Shown piece after piece: positions 22,801 through 35,900 of a stretch of 64,000 nt of DNA. The notes below the pieces were generated by a model that saw only the letters and a list, made by a program, of their open reading frames with translations, did not search any database and had not been told where the DNA came from. Every line of letters starts with the position of its first letter. The first letter of the stretch is position 1. A program made the position numbers and the translations under genes. The stretch is taken from the NCBI GenBank assembly GCA_964019695.1, contig OZ026524.1, positions 22,031,656-22,095,655 of the forward strand, in the 5' to 3' direction. This DNA comes from Loripinus fragilis. Lineage: Eukaryota; Mollusca; Bivalvia; Lucinida; Lucinidae.

Positions 22801-25800
22801 TCAATGTAAAGGTGGCAGCTTTAACATTCATTTCTGGGCGTGGGTAGACTATTTCATCTGCTCAATAGGGGAAATCAGGTTCTATTTATAAATGGTAAAG
22901 AGTTAATAAGTTGTTTGAGCCGTAAAAAAGGTCGGGCCTGATCTGGATCCAAACTGTTTTGGCATTGATGGTAATCCTGAAGGAATTCTTCGAAACAGTC
23001 CGGCCTAAATCAAAATTTTATTTGTTTCCCCTTACCCGGCCGGCCCTGAAAAAAGGCCCTACTCACAAAAATTTATTTCAATTTTCAGTCAAGATTTTTT
23101 AAAATTTCAATGGAAACTTAGAGAATTGTCCAATATAAACAGTGTTATCTATTGTTTTGTGTATTTAATTTTATTGCCTCAGTAAAACCTGCCTAAAACG
23201 GCCACTCAAAGATATACACAACAAAGTCCGTTAAGACAAATGTGCACTAAATGAAGGTCGAAATACTTTTGCAATACTTTTGACCTGCATTATGGGATAA
23301 TCGTCTTGAAAAAAAAAACACAATTTTTTTCTTTCTTTTTTGAGTGGCCTCTTAAAAGAGGTTTTACTGTATACAATTAAGTTTAATAGGCATCTGATTT
23401 GAGAAGTTAAAAAAATTCTGACCGACCAACCCATATAGGTAAAACAGGGTCGGGTAAGAGGAAACAAAAATATTTTTAAGGTTGGCCCCAATTCTGAAAA
23501 AAATCAGAAGACAACAAAAAAAAACATGCAAACTACCCATTAGGCAGAGCTAAACCATACCTGTGCAACTTTCTTCACGTCTTCAACAGCACTATGTAAA
23601 CGGAATATACACACATACTCCTTGCCTGCTCCTTGTTGTGATTTCACAAGGCGGACAGCCCGCTCCACACATACTATTAAACAGCCTGTGACCTTGGGAT
23701 CAAGAGTGCCACTGTGACCAGTCTTTGCAACACGCAGTATTTTCTTTATCCAGGCAACAACTTCATGTGATGAGGGATTGGATGGCTTGTCTAGGTTGAT
23801 GAAACCACTCCTGTAAAGATACAAAGTTCTGATTGACGAATAAAATAACCCACAGAGTTTGATACAGTTGAGGCAGGATGGTCCATTGTATATATTAAGG
23901 AGTCATACGTTATAATTTCAAAAAAATATTATATTTTTTTCTCTGAAGACTAATTCAGGGTTCATACAGGGAAGTTTGAGTAAAATTCAAGGACTTCTCA
24001 AGACTATTTACATTTTTCAGGAATAAAAGTTTAGGAAAAATACTGATCGAAGTCAAGTGTTAAAATTCTTCTTCAAAAATGCTGAGAAATCAGTACAAGA
24101 AAATAAGTATGAAATAATTGTGCCATTATTTGGTGCAGCTTTTGCTGCACCAAATAAAGGCACAACAATTTTATACCGATTTAGATCTCTATCAACTGTG
24201 TAAAGATCTACAGAAAATAGACAAACTCAAGGCCTTTGAGTGATTTTCCAGCACTTTTTAAGGCAGATTTAAATTTCAAGGAATTTTGAAGAAATCCCTC
24301 TAAATTCAAGTACTTTTTAAACCTGTGCTAACCCTGTGGTTTTGTCTGAGTAAAAGGTCTTAACTGTTTGACAAAGTACAGTTTTGGGATTTCAGGTATT
24401 CAAAGGGTTAAACAAATCTTATCTAAACAGCCTTCACAGGTTTAGATAATAACAAGAAATGTCACAAACATGTGACGAATGCCCCCAAAGGAATTGGTCT
24501 AGCATAAGACACATTTGAGGAAAGATAGCTGTTATATAGCACGAAAAACCTAGAAATGAGGCCAGAAGTCAATGTCAAAGTCAAAGTGACTCAAAACGGT
24601 ATGCACCACTCTGCCATCCCAAGAGGAATCACCACCCCAAATTTGGGATTCCTACATCAAATAATATAGCAGATATGCTCTGGACACAATAATTTTTGAA
24701 AACTAGGTCAGAGGTCAAGGTCACAGTGACCCAAAAATAGTTTGTGACACTCAGGCATCCCAAGATGCATTTACATACCAAATTTGGAATTCCTATTTCA
24801 AAGAATATTGGAGATATGCACCAGTTTCTAGAAACTAGAACAGAGGTCAAGTTCAAGGTCACAGTGACTTAATTATGGTAAGCGACACTTACTCATTCCA
24901 AGATGCATCCACACACCAAATTTGAGATTCCTATCTCAAATAATATAAGAGATATGATCTGGACATGATTATTCTAAAACTAGGTCAGAGGTCAAGGTCA
25001 CAGTGACCCAAAAATGGTACATGACACTCAGCTATCCCAAGATGCATCCACAAACCAAATTTGGAATTCCTCACTCAAAGAATATAAGAGATATGCTCGG
25101 GACACAATAATTCTTAAAACTAGGTCAGAGGTCAAGGTCAAATTGACCTAAAAATGGTATGTGACACCCCGTCATCCCAAGATGTATTTACACACGGGAG
25201 TTTCACAATAAAGTTCCCCGATAAAATGCCTCTGTTATGCAGGAAATTCTGTGTTATTAACAAGCCATTTACAGATTTGCTTGTAAGACATATGTTTACC
25301 CGAAAAAATGATATATGGCATGCATATACACATGAAATTTTCTAGCTAAGCAAATATTGCACCAAAAAGTAGCCAATAATTCGCGTTATGGTGTAACATT
25401 GAAAAAAAAACTTTTTTTATTGATAGGCAGCTGCAAAAATACAGATAAGATTTAAATTTCAAAATCTGCCTTTGAAGCATATTTTCTTAATCTTTTGAAT
25501 ACTTTTTACCGCATGTGATTTGATCGATAAATAAATTTTTTACGCCATTTCAAACAAACATCGTGGTTCGTTATGCGTTATAAAATCTTTAGCATATCTC
25601 ATATAAAAAGATTAGTATATATACATTGGTATCATTAAAATGCACTCCAATTACTGTAAAAAACACCAAAAATATACATCATGTTAAATAAACAACAGTT
25701 AAGACAAATTGACATGCTATTATCATTTTTCAACCTTTTAAATTTCCGGTTGACTTTTCTACGAAAATTGGCGTAGAGTCCGCAACGCTCGCGAAAGTCT

Positions 25801-26894
25801 GCCTGATTCTGGCATCCATGTATTGAAGAAGCCTATGGTTTTGTTGTGGAAACAGACCCCTATCAAAAAACTTCAGCCAAAATATTGGACATTTATGTCT
25901 ACAAATTAGACAATAGGGACAGAAAGTGTCCCAATGTAGGGTCCGCAACGGACTGTAGTGTCCGCAACGATAGTCTAAAGGAATTGAAAAGCAGCTATAA
26001 AATTCATTTTAAGTATCTTGTAATATGTTTCAGCATTTGTTAAGTGCAATTGCTTTTTGCCAGCTAATTTCAAAAAGTAAGAAAAATAGAGGGAGAACAG
26101 GAATACCTTTTAGAGATACATAACCGAATGTTAGAATTATGTACCTGGTGTGATTTGGTCAACTGCAAAATGACACTTTATATGCATTTTTAGTATAGTT
26201 TAAAACATGTATCATAAAACTATAAAACATACATCTTCTTCTTGTCTTTTGTTACTCATTTTATTATAGTATCAATGATTTCAAAAAACGTTGCGGACAC
26301 TACAGTTTTTTTAGAAAGTAAAGAAGAAGCTGTATTTTTTTTACACAAATACCCAGGTACTACTTGCATATCTTTGCAAAGAAAGTCAAAGTAATGGATC
26401 AAAAAAGTTTTTGACAAACCAATCGCTGCTCAAGTTCATGGCTCAAATTTTGTAATATTTAATTTTCTTGAAAATGGCGATTTTTTTCTGTAACTCTGTA
26501 GAATCTTCGGAATTTTTTAATAGCCTAACCTAATGATTTCTACAACATTAAAAGGCTATTGAGCGCACAAAAATGATTGTGCTGTGGTGTTTGATTGAAA
26601 AAAAATGTCTTTAAATATGTTTTTGAAAAGTTTTTATATATTTATAACAAAATGTAAATATAAGCAATAAATTCAATTTTTGGTTTTAACATATTTATTC
26701 ATATTTCCATTTACAGTAATATACAAATATACATTTTACAATATAATCATGATGGGATTCAGAAAAAAGTCATGCGACTTATACAAATCTGTTTCCCTTT
26801 GAACATAATGGTGCACAGTTTGAAATTATATCCGGTGAAAATCAATAAAAACAGGAGTTGTAGTCAAACCATATAGCTTTTCTACTCTAAATGT

Positions 26895-26971
<77 letters not shown>

Positions 26972-29900
26972 TTCCATCCTCAACACTCAAACCGTTTACT
27001 ATCCAATAGGTATTTTTGAACTGTAACAATAATTCTATAGTTAGTATGAAAATCAGATTCAGGTATACCAAATAACACAACCCAGTGAACCATACGTTTT
27101 GGTGACGAAGACGTCTTTTGTAAGTTTTGGTGACAAAGACGTCTGAGACACGTATTTCAGAGGTTTATCAGCAAAACTGACAGCTGCAGGATATCTCAAA
27201 AACGTTTTGAAAACTAAATGCAAACGTGTTTGACGTCTTCAATTTGTAATGCTTTTGGAGTGACGCACACATCTTTGTAAAGAACGTCTCGGTCACGTTC
27301 AGGAATCACTAGCACACGATTTTAAAACGAGTTCACTGCAGATTTATATTTTTTTGATATATTTTTAAACACAGTTTGAACACCAAACACAGACGTCATT
27401 GTTTTGGGATTACCATCACGTCTTAAACACAAATTAAAACGTTACGAAAACATCACTATGCAAGGGTTTCGTTAGGTCTTCATCACGATTTGTTCTGAAA
27501 ATTTTGTTCCATGAATTTTGAATATTGATTGTTTTAATAGAGCCACGTCTTGTGAATCCGATGTGATATTCTTTTACCAGATACAACACAAACCAGGCTG
27601 TTGATTGCTAGACGCTTGAAATTGTATCTATTTAAGAATAAGAGTGATTATACTCTTTATAGAGCAAACCATTTTAGACACTGATCAGCAACAAGGTTAC
27701 TCCGTAGCTCACCTATGCCTATGTTTTCCATGACACGGCTCATATCTTTGTTATGTTATAAAAGTTCAATAAATTCATTCATTCAGTTAACCAGTATTGC
27801 TTACTTTATTAACCTTGTTAGAATTTTCCATGCTTCTGACATTTAGCAAGACAGGGTATATAAAAAAATGATCTGATAGTGTCCGCAACTTTTAGACTAA
27901 ATAAAGCAAATGATATTTAAATGAGTAATACTATAGACAGATGAAGTGAATTGAATACAAACAATGTTTTTCATTAATAGTTCATCATTTCTGCTCAAAG
28001 GGTAAAGTACGACGGAGTATATTCTAAATAACACGAGAAGTTAGCACAGTGGCATATTTTTTCTGTTATCATCGTTATAGTTATATAAAACAGTTTAAAT
28101 AGTCAAGATCTCCTTTCAGTCTATTTTATGACAAAGATGTAATCACCATCTTTTATATTCAGCTTCATATTTTGCAGAGAGATCTTGCGTTCATTCAGGA
28201 TCATTTCAATAAACATGTAGAATTTATGTAGTGTCTGCAACGATTTTTAACCATGGTGTAATTCAATTTTGAAAGGTACAACACAACAAGTAACATTGAT
28301 ATCGATATTATTCCTAGATACTGTCTGGTCACTAACTATGGCAGGCCCAAATACTCATACACCACTTAATATTTATGTTGGATATTTCCATATTCAGAGT
28401 CTATATGTTATTACCACATATATGACATATTTTTACACGGACTCGTTCAAGAAGTATTTCAAATTGAAATTACATATAAATGTCTGATGTTATGAAAGAA
28501 AGAGATGTAAAATATACCCAACTCTGGTAAAAGCAAACAAAATAATGTAAGAGATAAACTTTAATTTCTGTAGTGTCCGCAACGAAATAAGTAGAAAATT
28601 AAAAGCTGTATTACAGGATTAAGAACATAAATATCAGCAAACAAGAAATGTTTGGTCGTTTCCCCTTTGCACATTGTCATTTTAAAATAGAAAACAATTT
28701 ACTGCTTGGTGAAATCACATTTTCAGAGAAAACCAAAGTAAGTAGGATGTTAAATAAACAACCAAAATAAAGAATTTTTTATTTATTCATTTTTTTTTTT
28801 GCAAAATACAGGAAAATTTCTTACTGGAGAATATTTGCCATCATAATAGCTAGTATTTGGGCTCATATTTTCATAACAGAAGGATAATGTGCTATGACAC
28901 TGGCCAAATAACATATTTTTTATAATATTCTAAAGTTTGAACACATGGCTATACATTCTGGTCTATAATTTTAAAAAGACAAAATGATACTGGGAGATTT
29001 TTTAGGATTAGGTGCATCAAACACCATTCTTTAAAGAAATCATAATGATTAACCATTATAACTAGTTTGAAAATTTGCCTATTTTGTTACACTTAGGGGA
29101 ACTTTATTTTGAAACTCCCGACACCAAAGTATGAATTCCTATCTCAAAGAATATAGGAGATATGCACCAGACTCAATGCGGTTTCTAGAAACTAGGTCAG
29201 AGGTCAAGTTCAAGATAACAGTGACCAAATTATGGTATGCAACACTTCGTCAGTCCAAGATGCATCCACACACCAAATTTGAGATTCCTACCTAAAATAA
29301 TATAAGAGATATGCTAAGCATGGTTCTTCTAAAAACTAGGTCAGAGGTCAAGTTCAAGGTCACAGTGACCCAATTATGGTACAGGACACTTCGTCATCCC
29401 AAGATGCATCCACACACCAAACTTGAAATTCCTACCTCAAAAAATATAAGAGATATGCTCCGGACATGATTATTCTAAAAACTAGGTCAGGGCTCAAGGT
29501 CAAGGTCACAGTGACCCGAAAATGGTCTGCGACACTCCGCCATCCCAAGATGTATCCACACACCAAATTAGGAATTCCTACCTCAAAGATTATAGGAGAT
29601 ATGCACCAGACTCAATGCATTTTCTAGAAACTAGGTCAGAGGTCAAGTTCAAGGTCACAGTGACCCAATTATGGTATGCGACGCATCCACACAGCAAATT
29701 TGAGATTCCTACCTCAAATAATATAAGACATGATTATTCTAAAAACTAGGTCAGAGGTCAAGGTCACAGCAGGGTTTTTTTTGGCCCGTTTTGACGACCG
29801 ATATTCGGTCGTGTTCCCAATGCCAAAAAGTATGTTTTTTTCCCAATTTGAATAAGAAAATTCCCAATTCAAGGAACAAAAAAAAAAAACGGGAGAAAAA

Positions 29901-32900
29901 AATAACAAAATATCGCCATTTTACGATGTTTATGTTTGTGGTTGAAAGAGCGCGTCCGAACAGTCCGAATGACACAAGGGAAATAACCAAATATTGCAAA
30001 CTCCCAAACGGTAACGTCCCTTTGCGGCAATTCAGCAGAATTTATTCGAGAAGGTGCCGGGGAGTTTGTAATAAACACGCATGGTTTATTTTACTGGTAC
30101 CCTACTCTGGCGTATTAATTTAGATTAAACGGGGCACCTTTCTCATAACAAAAAAAGAAAAAGCTTGTAACATATTTTCGCAGTGTCGCACAATACGAAA
30201 TATTACAGAAAGAAACTAAAAAAAAACGGAGTCAAGTAAAAAAAATAGATGTGCTTTTTCGTCAGCAAGCATTAGCATCGGAGAATTCTGCAAATATCAC
30301 CCCCAAACAGACCGAAAAAGTAGAAGCATCGGCCGAAATTGCCACCCACAACAAATGGTAATTCAGATTGTAAATCAGATTTCAGAATTTGCTTATGAGT
30401 CAGTGAAGAGTAAGAAGTTGAATAAACGAAATACTTGATATTTTTGTTTTTATTATAGGGTGTGTTTTTTCCCAATTTTGTATAAAACGATGTGAAAATT
30501 CCCAATTCTAGGGGTCGGGTCATATTCCCAAAATGCTGAGAAAAAACCCTGCACAGTGACCCGAAAATGGTAAACGACACTTCGCCATCCCAAGATGCAT
30601 CCACACACCAAATTTGGAATTCCTACCTCAAAGAATATAGGAGATATGGACCGGACACAAAAGCGGGACGGACTGACGGACGGATGGACACTGCGATTAC
30701 TATATGCCTCTCATTGAGACGGTTCTTTTGAGTACCCACAACATGTTTTGGTTGAGAAATAAGAATATCAAATTTTCATTACACACTCTTAACTAAGGTC
30801 TTGAGCTCTGTAAAGATGTTCTATTTTTCTTATTGAAGGCTTAAGAACTGAGAAAATCTAGCCAAGGCCAAGAATAAAATTGTCATGCTTTTCTGGTGAA
30901 TTGCCAAAGGAATACAACAGGGTCAAATAGTTGGGCTAAACTCAAACACTTGTTTGTTCGTTGTTTCAGACCATTTGGTTTGATTTGATTCTTTACATCT
31001 CAGTCAACAGCTATGGTCATGCAGGGTTTTCCCTTCAAAAAAATTTTCAGGGGTCATTGTGACCCCCAGGTAGTTGACTTTGGGGGTCATTTTCAATTTG
31101 AGAGGGTCACATACTGATATCTTAAGGGATATACTGGTAGTATCATTATAAATGTCACTTGTTAGACTAGTGCTTTCTCATTTTGTTTTATTACTGTTAA
31201 TTCTGTTTACAGAAAACAGAATGTAAAACTGAACTATGTCTATTATGTTGTATACATAAATTACATATACATGGTCATTTACCAAACAACTAACATTCAA
31301 ACAAATCAAAATGAAATATAGCACATAAATTTTTGGTCTGACTAGACTACCACCAAATAATACTCAGTCTTACTTTTCATAGAAATTAGCCTAGCAGTGG
31401 GTTATTCTGTCGAATGTTTACGCACGGATGACATTTCATTTTGCCATTTTCTAAATACAACCAGTCGTATTTCAAGAACCAGTCATCACAAAACCCCCTT
31501 GGTCTTGATGTTTTCTTAGGCCCAGGTTGCGATTCGTCAGAGTCATCGCTATCTCTTTTTCGTTTTTCGGTTGCAGACGAGAAAAACGACATCAATTTTG
31601 ACTGCGACATTTTCGTAGACTGATTTATCGCATATCAATAGTGTATGCACAAAGTCTGTCGCTTAGAAGCGAAGAATTGGACGCTGACACAGTCTACAGT
31701 TTCGTCCCCAATATCGGCGATTCGGACCAAAGTTCGCGTTGCACTTACTCGAAGATAACAAATGGCGCCAACGTCGATCTGAATCATTCGTTTTAAAAGC
31801 AAGTGCTGCGCACACAGCTTTGCGTCCACCATGACGCAGTAGTGATAATTATTTGGGTCATTTGGTCCAAATGTGCGTCAAAACGCACAAAAATGCGCGT
31901 CATGGAAAACCCTGGTCATGTAAAGACCGTCAGTTCACCAAACCACATTTTTTCCTGGGCAGGCTTGACAAAGCAGTTAACCAGTACTTGATGCACATAC
32001 TTTCGCTTGTAATTCAGGCCCCTAGATAAGAGTGCGTACTGGAAAACTATTTACTTTATTTCTCATCCAAAACATATGTTGTGAGTGCTCAAAAGAACCG
32101 TCTCATTGAGAAGGTTCTTTTGAGCACCCAAAACGCATGTTTAAATTGACGGATAAGAAAATGATAACAATTTTACGCTCATAAAATTTCCTTATCTGGA
32201 GCTATGTAACTGACAACGACCCTTCTTAAATCAGCCAAAGGAGGAGAATGACCATAAAAATTTTTTCATGACCAAACTCCATGAAAGTATGGGACCGGGC
32301 CGGGATCGAACTTGTGACCCCTGGATCTACAGTCAAACTTGTTACCCACTGCGCTACAAGGCTAGGTGCCGTTTCGACCTTCTCAGCAAATTTACTCCCA
32401 ACACATGAAATTTTATGGCCTCCGAATTAGGAATTTTTTAAGGGGGGGGGGGGGGTGGATTTCATTTCTGCGTACTGAGCAAAATGCCTATATTTTATGT
32501 TACATCTCTTAACACTTGTATCAGTGATTTTATTTGGGATTTTGGGAAGCTACCTTTTCCTACACATTTGGGAAAATATTTTATTAAAATTGGGAAAATA
32601 AGAGCTAAAATACATGAAATTGGGAAAATAAAGGCCTTTTTTGGATTGGGAATGACTCCCATATAGGGCCTCAAAAATGGCCAAATAAAATCACTGTGTA
32701 TATATGATTTCTGTATCTTTTGCTAAAAAGGAGCAGCTTTCATCCAGGTATCCATGACAACTTTTTCATTGCCTTATCTTGATTATGCATATGCACAAAA
32801 ATGAAATAAACAAATAATAGGCTACCTACCTACCAGGGCTTACCCTGGCTCAGAATTGGTTGAAGCCAACACTTTAGCCAAATGGGAGCCAAATGAAATT

Positions 32901-35900
32901 AAATTTAGTCAAGGTTTTAGCCATAAAGTAGTATCAACAAGTTGTTTTGTATTTAACTCTTTGCCCGCTAATGCTGTGGGCAACTTTTGGTGTCTGCTGA
33001 TAACCTTTCCAAACAGTTTGGATCCAGACCAGGCTGACAAAATGTCGGGCCTGATCTGGATCCAAACTGACTGACACCCAGATGCTATTGAGAAAATCCA
33101 GCATCAGACTGAGAAGAGCAAATGAAATATGACAAAATAATAAAGTGCGAAGGAATAATAAAAGCAATATTTGAAAATCCAAAAGCTGATCAAAATACAC
33201 TTTTTAGCAAAGGCCAAAAAAAAAAAAAAAAAATGTGTGTTTCCTATTTGATGAAAATTTCAAACAGGGTAGTTCGGTCGATTTTCTTTTTTATTTCTTT
33301 TTTATTTAATTTGAAATAGGGTAGGTAGGTCAGGTCAATTTTTTTTCACTCAATTTTTTTCACTATTTATGTACCAAGGTTTGGAAAGAAAAAAAATAAG
33401 CCATAATGCAAATTACTTGGTTTGTTTTGTTTTATATGATCCAAGCTTGGACCAAAGAATATTATTAAGAAAAGAACAAAAAAACATTCTCAAACTGAAA
33501 ATCAAACTGATTGGCTCCTTCATTTATGACAAAATCCAAAGGCAAAGCACAGATTTTTCCCTACATTACCTTAGACACTGATGAAAAGGAACATATCTGG
33601 CATTCTTGTAAATAATAAAGCGCGAGTTAGTGTAGTCAGTAATAAATGCTTTTAACTTTCTTTCTTCCAATACTTAAAACATCAAGCAACATAAGAGGGA
33701 AATAAGCCCAAAGAAGAAAGACTTCATCGCATGGATGGTTGTCATTATATATCCCAAGGCATCTGGTGATGACTTGTTGCTTCAAACAAGATTTTCTGAT
33801 CATGGTGATCACATTTTTTGAAAAGAAAAGCAACGAGAACGTTGCCATCTTGGATTGACAAAAAACGAAGGTATCCGTAAAAGGTTTGACTACATACCGT
33901 ATAGAATATAATCAGCAAAAATTTTGAATACCGATACTAAAATCCGGGACCGCTGAAGCAGGACCGGAAAACTGTCTCGTTTTTTTTTTATTTTCTGAGA
34001 AAAAATGGTAGGGTTGGCAGCTATAAAACAGGGTCGGTCGGCAAACTGTAAACACACCTATTTTTTTTTTTGCCAAATATGTAATTTTTGAACCACCTCA
34101 AGAGACTGTACTTTTAGACAAGGACTTATATTTGTTTTGTTTGTTTTGTTGCTTTACATCCCAAGTCAACAGCTATGGTCATGGCGTGACGGTCAGTTCA
34201 CTAAACCACACCTTTTTCCTGGACAAGCTTGAACAAGCAGTTAACCAGTACTTCGTGTGCATACTTTCCCTTGTAACTGACGACCCTTCATGACTGATTC
34301 AGCGGAAAGGAGGAGAATGACCATAGAAATTATTTCATGATCAATCTCCACGAAAGTAAGGGACCGGGCCGGGATCACTTATATTTGTAGCCACTCTACA
34401 TTTTTAGTAGCAAATGGCTACAATGGCTAATGGCAGGGTGAGCCCTGCCTACACAACACTCTAACACCTCCGAATCATTTTTTAAACATGACCTTGACCA
34501 GTATAACTCGTTTTTTCATTGTTTTATTAAAATTTACCATTTAATTACACATCTTATTATAAAGTTAGTAACCCTTCCATTGCTATAGTACCGACAAAAT
34601 CGCCCACTGATATCATACCCAGATCAGGATCCAAAAACTCTCATCTATACAAATTCAGCGCCCTAGTTAAGCTTTTAACCTGGTTATCCTGAATTGCGTA
34701 CTTGCAAAAACAATTGCGTATTTTCATTTTTTTTTACGCAACGTTTTTTTCTGTGATTACACATTTTCTTATTGCATGAAGGCATCGGGAATGTGATTGC
34801 ATATTTATTCACTCCCATCGTCTGCCTTTCTAAAGTATGAAACTAGCGGATTTTATTGTACCTGAAGCAAATCTCATCCCCTTGTTGACATCCGAGCGTG
34901 TACACTTTGCAAAGTTTAACTTTCATCGTAGTGTTTTTCTGCGAAATACTGGACTGGGCACCGATATTTTATTCATAAACTGGAGTTATATTGCACGCTC
35001 GCTAGTAAAAAATATCAATACCCGAATGGCATTTGTTTATTACCGAAATGGACCAAATGGTACGCAATGACATCACATGTAATTGCATACCAATCGTTAG
35101 AATTGCTTTTCGATATCTAGGGTGCTGCAAATTACCATTAATTGGAAAAAGGACATGGCCTTGGTATCAAAAGGGGTGTGTATATATATTTTCCATAGTG
35201 CCCCCCCCCCCCCCCCCACACACACACACAAACTAAAGCCATGTTTCCATACCTGACATATTCTTCTATGGGTCGTTTGAGAGGAGAGCATCCTTGTGGT
35301 ATTGGAGTGTAGTGACCTGTCTTTATGTTTAATTTATCAAAATTCTGAAAAAAAAGTACAAAGAAATTTTAGGAAAAAACTGCATAGGCCAAATAAAAAA
35401 ATACCTGTGTTTAGGGTGACCCGACCTAGCTAAATTTACTGGTGAAACCTAGAAATTTTTCAGGCTTTCTGGATTTTTTTTTATAATTTTATGCATTTTG
35501 AAAGGCAAAATGTCTTTCAAAATGGATAAAATTATTTTTCCAGAAAACAAAACAAAAACAAAAAATATGTGTGCCTCCCCGACCCGTTACCTGAAACACA
35601 CATATTTTCTTTTCATTTGGCCATATCATACACAAACTAACCAACAATCTAATAAGTTTCTAAATGAACTCGTAATTCCTCCTACTTTTTTGTCATCTGG
35701 CATTTGATTTTTTTCAAAATCCACTTTTTCCAAAAAAAACCATCAGAGTGTCAAACAGTTTGGATACCGATCAGGCCAAACATTTTTTTGGGCCTGATCT
35801 GGATCCCAACTGTTTGTAAAGGCTATCAACAGACGACACTAGTAGGCAGAGTTAATTCACTTGAGTAAATTTAAAGTTACTAAAGCTGAATTGAATTCAG

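Larger units (their letters stand above)
25195..29121. mobile_element. 3.9-kb unclassified TIR element, no coding frame
   Basis: It begins CGGGAGTTTCACAATAAAG (25195) and ends CTTTATTTTGAAACTCCCG (29121). The inverted ends pair over 25 bases with one mismatch and continue with GTTCCCC. It is inserted cleanly in a unit of the 24448-30705 repeat: the flanks ...TTTACACA and ACACC... reconstitute the unit with an apparent 3-bp duplication ACA. The longest open frames are under 90 codons, and the longest of these is a (TG)n translation. Seven copies of a 16-bp motif, TGTAGTGTCCGCAACG and variants, are dispersed inside. It does not fit a superfamily I recognise from its ends. Confidence 0.85.
24448..30705. 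repeat. Interspersed repeat of ~145-bp units with GGTCACAGTGACC
   Basis: It starts ACAAGAAATGTCACAAACAT and ends after GGACACTGCGATTACTATAT. Repeated units carry AACTAGGTCAGAGGTCAAGG, then GGTCACAGTGACC, CATCCCAAGATGCATCCACA and AAATATAGGAGATATGC. Units are seen near 24699, 24835, 24979, 25120, 29189, 29334, 29479, 29629 and 29746. The array is split by the insertions 25195-29121 and 29770-30551, leaving about 1.55 kb of repeat. There is no coding potential. Confidence 0.85.
30985..32365 (-). repeat. SINE (22122-22432 family) split by two insertions
   Basis: The body parts TTTACATCTCAGTCAACAGC (30991), GACCGTCAGTTCACCAAACC (31924) and AGGAGAATGACCATAAAAA (32241) are collinear with the reverse complement of the SINE at 22122-22432. 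So is the head, GTAGCGCAGTGGGTAACAAG on the minus strand, ending near 32365. It is interrupted by 31022-31914 and 32021-32205. Confidence 0.8.

Noticed and set aside
26826..27080. 84-codon minus-strand frame rich in Thr-His
   Set aside because: It is the translation of a (TG)n microsatellite.
29791..30123. 110-codon frame, and an antisense partner at 30272-30604
   Set aside because: Both lie in a non-autonomous TIR element with AT-rich repeats; no domain, and the second frame crosses the element boundary.
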